Positions 45,295 to 54,971 of a stretch of DNA of 64,000 nt are shown here, piece by piece (within the stretch, counting starts at the first letter, position 1; every line of letters begins with the position of its first letter). The stretch comes from Lentibacillus saliphilus (GTDB lineage: Bacteria; Bacillota; Bacilli; Bacillales; Amphibacillaceae), in NCBI RefSeq assembly GCF_019093865.1, contig NZ_JABJXD010000001.1, forward strand, positions 620,001 through 684,000, in the 5' to 3' direction. The notes under the pieces are model-generated. The model saw only the letters and a list, made by a program, of their open reading frames with translations. It ran no database searches and had not been told where the DNA came from. The translations under genes were made by a program, and so were the position numbers.

Positions 45295-48276
45295 CTATTT
45301 TATCACTAATGACGCATTTATGCGAACAGATTCACCTAAAAATACTGTTTTATCTTTTTCAACAGTTTGTACAATATTTTTTTTGCATGTCAGCACGATC
45401 ATTTGTTGATCTGTTGATTGAGTTTCAAGTATTGACAGCATCCGTTTTGTTCGGTCATCATCAAAGTGAACAAATGCATCATCGATCATGTAAGGGACGC
45501 GGTGTGCTTCACTCATAATGCGCCCAATTCCAAGTCTTAACGCGATATATAATTGATCGACTGTGCCTTGAGATAGTTCATTAACAGAAAATCGAACACC
45601 ATCTTCCCTTTCAACACGGAAACCACTTTGTTCATGTGGGGGATGAATTTGACTGTAACGCTCGTCTGTTAATAGCGCAAAATATTGTGCCGCCTGCTCC
45701 ATCACCTTATCCATATACTTTTCCCTAAAGGTCCGCTTTGCTTCCTCTAAGACACTTTTTGCCGTTTTTAGTACCGCCCATTTTTTCGCTTCTTTATGAA
45801 GGGCATCAACCTCCATATTAAACCGATGCTGTAGCATAGAGAAATCTGTATCAGACTCCATTCGATCAAGCTCGGCAACATGGCGAGCGTACTCTGATCG
45901 TTTTGCTTCAAGGGACGTTTCCAATTCTTCTCGTGCGATATCTAATTGCTCGAGCTTTTGTTTCAGCACCCCACCATCTCGATTGGCCTCTTTTACCATG
46001 TACGTATAATCCTGTTCTGAAAATCGGCTGATTAATTGCTCTTCAATTTTTGAGGATTGCTCCTTCAGTTGATTAACAGCTTCATAAACATCCGCACGTT
46101 GCCAAAACTCATTTTCATCTTTTGCGTGTGCCTGGTCAAACAGGTGCATCATCTCATTTTCATATGTTTGGATTTGTCGTTGTACCGTCAACTGTGCTTG
46201 ATGATTGTCATCGAGTGATTGCTGATATGTCATAAGCTGACTTTGGATATTACGTTGTTCTTCTAGAAGGCGTGTTAACGATTCTAGCACTTCTGTTTCA
46301 GGATATTCCATGCCTTGTTGATGATAAAAATCCCTAACCTGCTCAACAACTACATCTCGCTCTGACTGAAGATGACGACGTTCATTAATAAAATGACTGA
46401 TCTCTTCTTGGCGTCTCACTAAATGACGCAGCGATTGGAAAAGATCTGGCCAATATATGACGTCTACATCAGCTAAATAAGGATGCGTCTTAATGTGGTC
46501 CTCTATGTCTTTAGCGAGCTGATCTTTTTTGACTTCTAATCCATGAAAATCATCTTCACATCTCATGAGACGCAGGTTAACGGTCCGTGTTTGTTTGTCG
46601 ATCGCTTGCAAATCTTGTGTTGCCTGATCATGAATCGCTAGCTGTGCTGAAAGCTTATCTCTTTCTGTTTCATTGAGCTTTATTACATCCGTATGATCAT
46701 CTTGAGTCGCAAACATAGATACCATATCTTTGATTGAGCGTTTTCCAATAATAAACTGACTGATGCCAAACATAATACTAACAGCCGCTACGATGAGAAG
46801 CGCTTCATTAGAAAGGATGAATCCAGCGACACCACTAAGAATAGCAAGTGCGATCGCCACAGTCATCGTAACTGTTAAACGTTTTTCACGTTGCTTTTTC
46901 AGTCGTTGCCATGTTGTATGCTGCTTGTCTCTTTGCTCTGCAAGCTTTTGTCGTGTATGTTCTTCATCATCCTCATAAAGCTTGCGCCGGACATCATTCG
47001 CCGTTTGTTCATCAAGTAATTGGCTGTTCAATCTCCGTGCTTCAATTAATAATTCATCTCTTTCTCGTGTTAAGGTCGCATACTGATCTTTTAATCGCAT
47101 CATGTCCAAATCAAGCTGTTCCTGTGTATGCTTGAGATGCTGCCACGCTTTTTCAATGCTAAAAGGCAAGAATATCGTTGCAAGGGCATCTTGCTGCAAG
47201 CCAATGTTTAACGCATTGAGCGCTGATTGTTGCTCTCGATTTAGTTTATCTAGCGTATTATCAAGCGTCTGTATCTGATATGACCGCTCCCGATTCTTTT
47301 GCAATTGCTCGATTAAATCATTCACTTGATTGAATACATCCTCTGTATGTTGACGCTGTTTTAGCTCAGTGATCGTCTGTTTTATAGTTGCTTCCGTATC
47401 TTGTAATACGGCCCACTCTCCTTTTAAAGGTAGGCGTTGATCCTGAAGCTTCTCAAAGCGGACGATACCATTTTCAGGAAAGCTCACATCTTCCGGATAG
47501 CGTGCCAATTCCCGCTGGCAGTGATCATAGTCATGAAGCAGTGAAAGCGCGTTAAACTGCTTTTCTTTAAAACGACGTGTGGCTTCCTTTGTTTTTAATT
47601 CGGTCTGAATGTTTGATATGTCTTCGTTTAATTGATTTAAGTGCTGTATTTTATCTCGATACGTTTCTTCAAATTGGCGATGCTCACTCATTTTTTGGGC
47701 ATGCTCCTCCAGCGCTTGGAGTTGTTGATTAATATGAGGCTTTTTACCAGTTGGCTTAAATAAATCACCCATCTGATTTTCTAGCTTCTTCTCAATGTCA
47801 TAAATACTTGATGCGCCTGTTAATCCAATGCCGAGCAGCACGTCGCCAAGGTCTGCTTCCTTCATCGACTTAATCTGTGTTAAGTCGAGTGCTGAAAAAG
47901 AAAAAATGGCTTCATAGGTCGAAAGCGTCATGCCATTCATGCGTTGCTTTAGCCAAGCTTCATCATGCGTGTCACCATTTGCCAATTCACAAGTCGCAGC
48001 ACCATTACGGACTTGGTCCATCCGCTCGATCGTAAATTCACCATATTTTTCATCAATAACGGTTAACCGACCACCCATGCGACTGCTCGACTTCGGGTAA
48101 TAAAACGCACGCTTTTTTGGAGGAAAACCAAACAACATAAATAATATAAATTGTCGCAGCGTTGATTTACCAGATTCATTCTCACCGTAAATGCACAAAA
48201 ATGGACCCGCTGGAAAATCAATTGTCGTATCAACCCAATGCCCAAATCCAAAAATATGAGCCCGTAAAATATTCAT
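45295..48276 (-). CDS. yhaN: YhaN, SbcC/Rad50-like ATPase with internal membrane segments
   Basis: A 993-residue AAA/SMC-like protein. Walker A is YGENESGKST at about residues 31-40. Long coiled coils span about 180-900. A hydrophobic hairpin at about 465-510 (TMTVAIALAILSGVAGFILS and a second span) is the unusual membrane feature of YhaN. The C-terminal head has an ABC signature LSQGTVDQLYIALRLGI and Walker B YMIDDAFVHFDDDR. It is encoded one base after yhaO, the Mre11-like nuclease partner, so the pair probably processes DNA ends at the membrane. Confidence 0.88.
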   Translation of the reverse strand: MNILRAHIFGFGHWVDTTIDFPAGPFLCIYGENESGKSTLRQFILFMLFGFPPKKRAFYYPKSSSRMGGRLTVIDEKYGEFTIERMDQVRNGAATCELANGDTHDEAWLKQRMNGMTLSTYEAIFSFSALDLTQIKSMKEADLGDVLLGIGLTGASSIYDIEKKLENQMGDLFKPTGKKPHINQQLQALEEHAQKMSEHRQFEETYRDKIQHLNQLNEDISNIQTELKTKEATRRFKEKQFNALSLLHDYDHCQRELARYPEDVSFPENGIVRFEKLQDQRLPLKGEWAVLQDTEATIKQTITELKQRQHTEDVFNQVNDLIEQLQKNRERSYQIQTLDNTLDKLNREQQSALNALNIGLQQDALATIFLPFSIEKAWQHLKHTQEQLDLDMMRLKDQYATLTRERDELLIEARRLNSQLLDEQTANDVRRKLYEDDEEHTRQKLAEQRDKQHTTWQRLKKQREKRLTVTMTVAIALAILSGVAGFILSNEALLIVAAVSIMFGISQFIIGKRSIKDMVSMFATQDDHTDVIKLNETERDKLSAQLAIHDQATQDLQAIDKQTRTVNLRLMRCEDDFHGLEVKKDQLAKDIEDHIKTHPYLADVDVIYWPDLFQSLRHLVRRQEEISHFINERRHLQSERDVVVEQVRDFYHQQGMEYPETEVLESLTRLLEEQRNIQSQLMTYQQSLDDNHQAQLTVQRQIQTYENEMMHLFDQAHAKDENEFWQRADVYEAVNQLKEQSSKIEEQLISRFSEQDYTYMVKEANRDGGVLKQKLEQLDIAREELETSLEAKRSEYARHVAELDRMESDTDFSMLQHRFNMEVDALHKEAKKWAVLKTAKSVLEEAKRTFREKYMDKVMEQAAQYFALLTDERYSQIHPPHEQSGFRVEREDGVRFSVNELSQGTVDQLYIALRLGIGRIMSEAHRVPYMIDDAFVHFDDDRTKRMLSILETQSTDQQMIVLTCKKNIVQTVEKDKTVFLGESVRINASLVIK

Positions 48277-48277
48277 C

Positions 48278-49504
48278 CTATGTCCTCCCCCCTAACAATT
48301 CATGCATGAGCCACTGCTTAGCTTTTTCCTTAATGTCTGATTCAGCATCGGAATCAAGAGGCTCAAGAAACCGTCGCGCACGCCGGTGATGATATAAATC
48401 TGTTAATTGAGGTGGAATAGATAATGTGTCTAATTGCCGTAACACTTCACCAGAAAAATGAGCCCCTTCATAAAGCTCGTCATAAGATGGTAAACTGCTG
48501 ATCTCATAGTCATATATATATTGCCATGGTGTTGCGAACCCACCAGCTTCATTCATTAAGTCAATGAGTTCCTCTATACGTCCTTCCTGGTCCCATTGCT
48601 CTAGGTTGGTCGTATCACTTGTAAGCTGTATATGAAATAACGCATTGGTCTGACTTTGAGCTGTTTTCAACGTCTGTTGGAGGTGTTGTTCTAATGCAAA
48701 AACATCTTCACAGGTACTCGCATCCACGGCTACCTTCTTGAAAGTAACGGCTTGGAGTGGCAAAAACGAAAGTTCAACACCAGCTGCTGACATTTTGACG
48801 TGATAACAGCCTTTGTCACCCGTTTCTTTGCGACTGCGCCCCTGTGTATTTCCGGAATAAACGATTGCTGGAGCTGATTTAAGCACATCTCTTTGATGGA
48901 TGTGTCCAAGTGCCCAATAATCCATACCCGTTTCTAACAGTTCACTAATTTGAAAAGGTGCATAGACATCATGCGTCGTATTTGATGCTAGACTTCCGTG
49001 CAGCATTCCAATATGAAAGGGAATGTCAGACTCTCTCCTTTTGTAATTGGATGTCTTATTGTCAAGAACAGACCGATCTTCGTAGCTAAATCCATAAATG
49101 GCAGCAAGGGGCTTCCCATCTTTGTAATGTACGAAATTACGAACGATCTCATCAGGAAAAATATGTACATTGACAGGGTATGTGACAGGGTGCTTATTAC
49201 CATTAATATGGTCATGATTGCCATAGAGCATATATACAGAAATGTTCTGTTTGGCAAGTGCTGTAAAAGCGTTCCGCAATCTTATTTGCGCCTTAAGTGT
49301 TTGGTGCTCATTGTCAAATAAATCTCCTGCGATGAGCACAAAATCCACTTGTCGCTCGATGGCAACATGAACGAGGCGATCGAGTGCCGCAAACGTGCTT
49401 TCGCGGACGTCAGTAAGGACGTGCTCTGGAAGATTGGCCAAACCCTTAAATGGACTATCCAAATGTAAATCAGCTGCATGAATAAATGAAATCTCTTCAG
49501 CCAC
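48278..49504 (-). CDS. yhaO: YhaO, Mre11/SbcD-like metallophosphoesterase
   Basis: A 408-residue nuclease. Metal-binding motifs of the calcineurin fold are visible: DLHLDSPF, AGDLFDN, YGNHDH and GHIHQRDV. The C-terminal cap (about residues 270-400) is helical. The start is GTG 49504, seven bases after GAGGTG. It forms an operon with yhaN and probably yhaM. It is presumed to be an ATP-stimulated DNA exo- or endonuclease with YhaN. Confidence 0.9.
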   Translation of the reverse strand: MAEEISFIHAADLHLDSPFKGLANLPEHVLTDVRESTFAALDRLVHVAIERQVDFVLIAGDLFDNEHQTLKAQIRLRNAFTALAKQNISVYMLYGNHDHINGNKHPVTYPVNVHIFPDEIVRNFVHYKDGKPLAAIYGFSYEDRSVLDNKTSNYKRRESDIPFHIGMLHGSLASNTTHDVYAPFQISELLETGMDYWALGHIHQRDVLKSAPAIVYSGNTQGRSRKETGDKGCYHVKMSAAGVELSFLPLQAVTFKKVAVDASTCEDVFALEQHLQQTLKTAQSQTNALFHIQLTSDTTNLEQWDQEGRIEELIDLMNEAGGFATPWQYIYDYEISSLPSYDELYEGAHFSGEVLRQLDTLSIPPQLTDLYHHRRARRFLEPLDSDAESDIKEKAKQWLMHELLGGRT

Positions 49505-49686
49505 CTAAAACACCTCACTTTTTTATTAGAAAAGACTTAACCCTACGGCCAACTAACGTGTATTAATGATATTGTAGCAAACAGAATAAGCGAATGCACG
49601 TTCGAAATGCAACAGTTGAATAGATATGTTATCTTTAGAATGATAGATTCATCTCACATAGAATAAAACAAATGGAGGATGATCCG

Positions 49687-49872
49687 ATGCGGACTTATGC
49701 ACTAACTGTTTTCGACAAAACTGGTGACTTGCTTCTTGATGAGTCCTTCACTGCCGAAAGCGATGAGAAAGCCAAACAAGTCGGTCAATCACGACTTAAT
49801 GAAGCAGGCTTATCAGAGCGGACTCATCGTTGTGTTTCACCAGAAGCAAAGCTCGTATTATTTCACCGTTAA
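49687..49872 (+). CDS. yhzD: YhzD-like small conserved protein
   Basis: A 61-residue soluble protein (RTYALTVFDKTGDLLLDESF; ending KLVLFHR) matching the Bacillus YhzD family. ATG 49687 lies eight bases after GGAGG. It is divergent from yhaO. A bidirectional terminator follows at 49945-49988. No function is known. Confidence 0.8.
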   Translation: MRTYALTVFDKTGDLLLDESFTAESDEKAKQVGQSRLNEAGLSERTHRCVSPEAKLVLFHR

Positions 49873-49944
49873 TAGGATGAACGCCGTACATACCGACATG
49901 TTTGACATTAGTGAACCGATCTTGCAACCGTCCTATTAACAGCC

Positions 49945-49988
49945 AAAGACCCCCTGACCAAATGTGATTTGGACACGGGGGTCTTTCA
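49945..49988. terminator. Bidirectional terminator yhzD / yhaR
   Basis: AAAGACCCCC pairs with GGGGGTCTTT, and inner CCAAAT pairs with ATTTGG. Confidence 0.88.
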
Positions 49989-50010
49989 TGACATATCGAA
50001 TCATCTATTA

Positions 50011-50784
50011 TTAATTGTTGTTAAACACTGGTGCGCGTTTTTCAAGAAACGCTTGGATGCCTTCTTGATGGTCCTCAGTGTGCCTGAGCTTCTTCTGGGC
50101 ATGCCTTTCTTCATTTAAATAGTCTTTTAAGTCGACTACTTTTTTGTGATGATACATGAGCTTTGTCGAAATCATCGCTTCAAACGGCGCTGCAAGGCAA
50201 TGCTTTGCTAATTGCTGGGCTCGTTCAATAGCAGGCATGTCAGAAACAACATCTGCTAGTCCCATTTTTTTCGCCTCATCACCTAAGACTTGGTCCATAC
50301 TCCAAATGAATTTCTTAGCTGCGTCAACGCCAAGACGTTCACTCAGCCAAAAATGACCACCACCGTCTGGAACAAGTCCAACACCCATGAAAAGGACACC
50401 AAATCTAGATTCAGTATGTGATACAACATAATCCGCTGTAAGGGCTAGACTTAATCCCAGGCCAGCAACAGGACCTTGCACCGCACTAATAACGATCTTA
50501 GGCATCACATACAATTTCATCATGATCGCTTCAATAGTACTCATCACGTCGTCATAAAGTTCATCATTGGTGAAATCTTGCTGAAGCATTTTCACATCGC
50601 CACCGGCAGAAAAGGCTGGGCCGTTGCCAGATATAATAACGACACGGTCATCATTCGTTTCCACTTGTTTAACGATGTCCAGCAAATCCATGAGCATATG
50701 AGCATTTAAAGCATTATATCGGTCAGGACGATTTAACGTTATAAACGATATGCCCTCTTTTCTTTCCAATAAGACTGACTTCAT
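50011..50784 (-). CDS. yhaR: YhaR-like enoyl-CoA hydratase/isomerase
   Basis: A 257-residue crotonase-fold enzyme. The oxyanion-hole segments are NGPAFSAGGDVKML and AVQGPVAGLGLSLAL. The following region (FGVLFMGVGLVPDGGGHFWL) carries an aspartate rather than both hydratase glutamates, so isomerase or another crotonase chemistry is possible. ATG 50784 after GAGGGGG is preferred to a start 15 codons upstream. The C-terminus is the usual helical trimerisation region. It acts in fatty-acid or acyl-CoA metabolism in the cytosol. Confidence 0.85.
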   Translation of the reverse strand: MKSVLLERKEGISFITLNRPDRYNALNAHMLMDLLDIVKQVETNDDRVVIISGNGPAFSAGGDVKMLQQDFTNDELYDDVMSTIEAIMMKLYVMPKIVISAVQGPVAGLGLSLALTADYVVSHTESRFGVLFMGVGLVPDGGGHFWLSERLGVDAAKKFIWSMDQVLGDEAKKMGLADVVSDMPAIERAQQLAKHCLAAPFEAMISTKLMYHHKKVVDLKDYLNEERHAQKKLRHTEDHQEGIQAFLEKRAPVFNNN

Positions 50785-50884
50785 CTCGCATCCCCCTCTA
50801 AAACGATTTGACGCAGATGCTAGAGTCAATGATGAATAAACGAAGCGCCATTTATATCATACCATGTCTTTATCAGTGAACCAA

Positions 50885-52768
50885 TTAAGGTACCATGACT
50901 TTGCAGATGTCATTTGTGAAGGCAACTGGATCGTCCACCTGCAAGCCTTCAATTAATAATGCTTGATTGTACAAAAGATGTGTATATAGCTTCAATTGAT
51001 CTTTATCGCCATCATAAGCCTTTTGCAAAGCTTGGAACACATCGTGATCCACATTAATTTCAAGGACTTTTTCCGCTTTGATTGATTGGTTATTTGGCAT
51101 AGCATTCAGAACTTTTTCCATTTCAAGGGAAATATCACCATCAGTAGACAAGCAAACTGGATGTGACTTCAAACGCTTAGATGCACGCACATCCTTCACT
51201 TTGTCTGTCAAAAGTTCTTTCATCGCTGTAAACAATTCCTTGTTGTCGGCTTCTTTTTCTTTTGATTCAGCTTCGTCTGCATCATCTTCAAATCCAAGGT
51301 CACCACTTGACACTGATCGGAATTCCTTCTCCTTATAGCTCATTAGCATACGGATGGCGAATTCATCTACATCTTCTGTGAAGAACAAAATTTCATAGCC
51401 TTTATCTGCTACCATTTCTGTTTGTGGTAATTTTTCAATTCGGTCGTATGAGTCACCTGTTGCATAATAAATATATGGCTGATCTTCAGGCATGCGCTCA
51501 ACATATTCAGCTAATGTAACGAGCTTTTTCTCTGTAGAAGAGTAGAACATGAGCAAGTCCTGTAATGTATCTTTGTTAGCACCGAAGTCACTGTAGACAC
51601 CGAACTTCAATTGACGACCGAACGTTTCATAAAATGACTCATATTTTTCACGGTCATTTTTAACCATCGTTTCAAGTTCTTTTTTAATTTTACGCGTAAT
51701 GTTCTTCTCGATGAGCTTAAGCTGACGATCGTGCTGGAGCATTTCACGAGAAATATTTAATGATAAATCATCTGAATCAACGATCCCTTTAACGAAGCTA
51801 AAGTAATCAGGTAAGAGATCAGCACATTTATCCATAATCAAGACACTGCTTGAATATAATTCTAGACCTTTCTCAAAGTCCTGAGAATAATAGTCATATG
51901 GCAGCGTTTCAGGAATGTATAAAATAGCATGATAGCGAATAGACCCGTCAACACTTGTATGAATATGTGTTAATGGCTTATCAAATCCGAAATGCTTGTC
52001 CTGATAGAAATTCTCGTAATCTTCCTGTGTGAGTTCACTTTTATTTTTACGCCAGAGCGGCACCATACTGTTAATTGTTTCTTCTTCTATATAATCAACG
52101 TATTCTTCCTCATTGTCTTCCTTTGGCTTACTTTTCGTTACGTCCATTTTAATCGGGTAACGAATAAAGTCTGAGTACTTCTTAATAATCGATTTCAATC
52201 GGTGTTCTTCAAGGAATTGATCGAAATCGTCTTCTTCACCATTTTCTTTAATCTGTAACGTAATATCAGTACCGACCTCTGCTTTTTCAACAGGCTCGAT
52301 TGTATAGCCATCAGCACCTTCTGATTCCCATTTGAATGCTTGATCGCTTCCAAGCGCTTTACTGATTACAGTGACTTTATCAGCAACCATGAAGGCCGCA
52401 TAAAAGCCAACACCAAACTGACCAATGATGTCATAGCCGTCTTTTAATTCATTTTCGTTTTTAAAGGCAAACGATCCACTTTGCGCAATCGTACCAAGGT
52501 TCTCTTCAAGTTCTTCAGCTGTCATTCCAATACCAGTATCAGATACATTTAACGTGCGGCTTTCTTTGTCAGCAGCTATTTTTATGTAGTAATCCGACTG
52601 GTTAAACGTCATGGAATCGTCTGTCAATGCTTTATAGTAGATTTTGTCAATAGCATCACTCGAATTGGATATAAGCTCACGTAAGAACACTTCTTTTTGT
52701 GAATAAATTGAGTTAATAACCAAATCAAGCAACCGTTTTGATTCAGCCTGGAAAGCTTTCTTTGTCAT
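50885..52768 (-). CDS. htpG: HtpG (Hsp90) chaperone
   Basis: A 627-residue Hsp90. The N-terminal Bergerat ATPase has [19 protein letters not shown] and [12 protein letters not shown]. The middle domain has [15 protein letters not shown] and the C-terminal dimerisation domain is complete. A promoter (52870-52899) and a CIRCE operator (52839-52865) lie upstream, so HrcA control is predicted, unlike the B. subtilis gene, which is not in the HrcA regulon. It refolds client proteins in stress. Confidence 0.95.
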   Translation of the reverse strand: MTKKAFQAESKRLLDLVINSIYSQKEVFLRELISNSSDAIDKIYYKALTDDSMTFNQSDYYIKIAADKESRTLNVSDTGIGMTAEELEENLGTIAQSGSFAFKNENELKDGYDIIGQFGVGFYAAFMVADKVTVISKALGSDQAFKWESEGADGYTIEPVEKAEVGTDITLQIKENGEEDDFDQFLEEHRLKSIIKKYSDFIRYPIKMDVTKSKPKEDNEEEYVDYIEEETINSMVPLWRKNKSELTQEDYENFYQDKHFGFDKPLTHIHTSVDGSIRYHAILYIPETLPYDYYSQDFEKGLELYSSSVLIMDKCADLLPDYFSFVKGIVDSDDLSLNISREMLQHDRQLKLIEKNITRKIKKELETMVKNDREKYESFYETFGRQLKFGVYSDFGANKDTLQDLLMFYSSTEKKLVTLAEYVERMPEDQPYIYYATGDSYDRIEKLPQTEMVADKGYEILFFTEDVDEFAIRMLMSYKEKEFRSVSSGDLGFEDDADEAESKEKEADNKELFTAMKELLTDKVKDVRASKRLKSHPVCLSTDGDISLEMEKVLNAMPNNQSIKAEKVLEINVDHDVFQALQKAYDGDKDQLKLYTHLLYNQALLIEGLQVDDPVAFTNDICKVMVP

Positions 52769-52838
52769 AATCTATCTCTCCTTTTGTAATCATTATACTG
52801 TCCTTATTATATAAGAACGAGTGCGCTGTTAAAAACAT

Positions 52839-52865
52839 TTAGCACTCAACGTCGTCAAGTGCTAA
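52839..52865 (-). promoter_or_regulatory. CIRCE operator (HrcA site)
   Basis: TTAGCACTC, nine bases, then AAGTGCTAA. This is the CIRCE consensus TTAGCACTC-N9-GAGTGCTAA with one change (G to A in the second arm). It begins right after the -10 element, at the predicted transcription start, 71 bases from the htpG ATG. Confidence 0.85.
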
Positions 52866-52869
52866 TTAT

Positions 52870-52899
52870 TAAATACCATATGAACCCGTGAGTTGTCAA
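52870..52899 (-). promoter_or_regulatory. SigA-type promoter of htpG
   Basis: On the minus strand TTGACA (52894-52899) and TATTTA (52870-52875) are 18 bases apart, immediately upstream of the CIRCE element. Confidence 0.7.
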
Positions 52900-53026
52900 C
52901 ACGTCAGCAAAATGCTTCTCATTCATATGCCAATCTTTTCTAATCATTTTTTAATCTGTCTCACATGCCATTCTAATTGGTAAGGATTAGCATATAAGTA
53001 ACTTAAAACAAAGGAGAGAAACACAC

Positions 53027-53995
53027 ATGAAAACACTCGTACTAACAACAGCAGGCACACTACTTCTATCAGGCGGAGGAATTGGTTACGCCGTCCATGC
53101 GAATGCGGATACAACACCCGTCCAGGATGACAGTGTTGAATCACACATTGAAAAAGTACACGTAAACAGCGAAGACATTGAGGATCTCCTTGAATACGAT
53201 ACACTTGATGATATCGTTGAAGCAGATGATTTTAACGCCCAGGTCGTAGAAAACAACGCTCATAAACGCGTCATCGTATTGACGGATGATAACGGACAGC
53301 CACAGTTCAAAAGCATTTTCGTCAAAGATACGAACCGCTTAAAGATCATCGACTTTAAAGCTGGTTTAGTATTTGATCAAATTCTTGGGGATGATGATGA
53401 AGCTGAAGCCGATGATGATACGGTTGAAAACGAAGACAGTGACAACGAAGCAGTGGAAGAGGGATCTGACATTGAAGACCTCGTGGAATATGACACACTT
53501 GATGATGTTGTCGATGTAGATGACTTTAACGCTCAAATTGTAGAAGACAGCGATTATAAACGCGTCATTGTTTTAACAGACGACAGCGGACAAGCACACA
53601 TCAAAAGCATCTTTGTAAAAGATACAAACAGATTAAAAGTGATTGACTTCCAAACTGGACTTGTGTTCAATCAAGTCATCGGCGGCACCGACGACGAGCA
53701 AGCTGATGCTGATGATAACGCCGATGATCAAACGATTGAAGAAGGCGAAGACAATGAAGTTATGGATCAAGAAGCTGATATCGAAGGACTCACTGAATAT
53801 GAAACACTTAATCGTTACGTTGATGTTGATGCGTTCAACTCATACGTCGTAGAAGACAATACTCATAAACGTATCATCGTCTTAAAAGATGATAACGGAC
53901 AAGCTCACTTCAAAAGCATCTATGTTAAAGACTTGAACAGCTTAAAAATCATTAACACGCGTGGCGGTCTTGTTTATAACGGCCTCGTTCACTAA
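53027..53995 (+). CDS. Secreted acidic protein with three tandem ~72-residue repeats
   Basis: A 322-residue protein with a cleavable-looking signal peptide (about residues 1-28, ending VHANA). Three repeats at about 50-120, 147-218 and 250-322 share I-L-EYDTL-V-DDFNAQ, HKRVIVLTDDNGQ, KSIFVKDTNRLKIIDF and GLVFNQ. They are joined by linkers made almost only of D, E, N and A. No enzyme motif is visible. The acidic linkers suggest divalent-cation or salt interaction, and the repeats may bind wall polymers or protein. CAAAGGAGAG precedes the ATG. I do not recognise the family. Confidence 0.75.
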   Translation: MKTLVLTTAGTLLLSGGGIGYAVHANADTTPVQDDSVESHIEKVHVNSEDIEDLLEYDTLDDIVEADDFNAQVVENNAHKRVIVLTDDNGQPQFKSIFVKDTNRLKIIDFKAGLVFDQILGDDDEAEADDDTVENEDSDNEAVEEGSDIEDLVEYDTLDDVVDVDDFNAQIVEDSDYKRVIVLTDDSGQAHIKSIFVKDTNRLKVIDFQTGLVFNQVIGGTDDEQADADDNADDQTIEEGEDNEVMDQEADIEGLTEYETLNRYVDVDAFNSYVVEDNTHKRIIVLKDDNGQAHFKSIYVKDLNSLKIINTRGGLVYNGLVH

Positions 53996-54005
53996 AACAT
54001 ATAAA

Positions 54006-54050
54006 ATGCCCCTTGAAATGACGGTTTTACGTCTCTTTAAGGGGCTCTTT
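54006..54050. terminator. Terminator after the triple-repeat gene
   Basis: GCCCCTT pairs with AAGGGGC, with TTTA following. It overlaps the end of crcB on the other strand. Confidence 0.7.
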
Positions 54051-54411
54051 ATGATACGATCAAAAAGCCGATCCAAGCAGCCAAACAGCACACGATCACA
54101 GAAAGAACAACATACGTCATAGCCGCACGTATTTTTTTGGCCTGCAGTAACGTAATCGTTTCATAGCCGAATGTTGAAAAAGTCGTAAATGCGCCACAAA
54201 AACCAACTCCGAGAAGCAGCCAAAGCGTGTCACTCATCAAGGCATCCATATGAAGTTGAAACAACACACCGAGTATAAAAGATCCTAGCATATTAACGAG
54301 CCACGTTCCGATCGGTACAAACGTCCGATGCTTCATACGTGCATTCATCCAGCCTGCCACTTGATAGCGTACTGCCGCACCTAAAGCGCCACCAATTCCA
54401 ACTACAATCAT
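54049..54411 (-). CDS. crcB: CrcB/FluC fluoride channel subunit, second
   Basis: A 120-residue protein with four membrane segments. The family motif GAALGAAVRYQ-like start and GFCGAFTTFSTFGYE are present, the latter giving the fluoride-lining phenylalanines and central sodium site. It overlaps the first crcB by an ATGA. In Firmicutes the two paralogues pair as an antiparallel heterodimer that exports fluoride passively. Confidence 0.92.
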   Translation of the reverse strand: MIVVGIGGALGAAVRYQVAGWMNARMKHRTFVPIGTWLVNMLGSFILGVLFQLHMDALMSDTLWLLLGVGFCGAFTTFSTFGYETITLLQAKKIRAAMTYVVLSVIVCCLAAWIGFLIVS

Positions 54412-54788
54412 TTCGACTCACCACCGTTTCGAAGTGCGACATTGACACCCGTATAAGCAAGCAACAACCCGATAAAAATTGAGACACTGACATAAATGAC
54501 AGCTAAGCCAATATGTCCCATATCAATCATTCGTACCGTTTCTAATGAAAACGTCGAAAATGTCGTAAATGAGCCGAGCAAGCCTGTTCCGAGCAACAAG
54601 CTCACATTCGGATGAATGGTTTTCTTAACAACAGCCGTGGTGAGAAGCCAGGCAAGCAAAAAACAACCAATGAGATTAACAGCTAACGTTGGCCACGGAA
54701 ATCCTTCAGATATCACAATGACACTGGCATAATATCGAAGTATGGAACCTACAAAACCACCGATCATAACGCATACAAGTTTATTCAT
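54408..54788 (-). CDS. crcB: CrcB/FluC fluoride channel subunit, first
   Basis: A 126-residue four-span protein with GGFVGSILRYYA and GLLGSFTTFSTFSLE. It is the upstream partner of the pair and has AAGGAATGAAGAG before its ATG. I looked for a fluoride riboswitch in the leader and did not find the family's conserved elements. Expression may be constitutive. Confidence 0.92.
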   Translation of the reverse strand: MNKLVCVMIGGFVGSILRYYASVIVISEGFPWPTLAVNLIGCFLLAWLLTTAVVKKTIHPNVSLLLGTGLLGSFTTFSTFSLETVRMIDMGHIGLAVIYVSVSIFIGLLLAYTGVNVALRNGGESK

Positions 54789-54907
54789 ATCTCTTCATTC
54801 CTTTTTTATAACGGCCATGTTCATACATGCCATTAATTGTACACCTCCGATATGTTCTTGAAAAGGAGAAAAGGACGTCTCCATCACGGGTCGTCTAATT
54901 GTTTGCA

Positions 54908-54942
54908 AACAAAAAACCTTTGGAGTCAGCATCCAAAGGTCC
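54908..54942 (-). terminator. Terminator of ddh
   Basis: On the minus strand ACCTTTGG pairs with CCAAAGGT and TTTTTTGTTT follows. Confidence 0.85.
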
Positions 54943-54971
54943 ATTGATAGACTAATGTGGAGAATAACGAT

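Noticed and set aside
54789-54960. Fluoride riboswitch in the crcB leader
   Set aside because: A GTGATGGAGAC stretch looked suggestive, but the second conserved half (CTGATGAC-type with its pairing partner) is missing.
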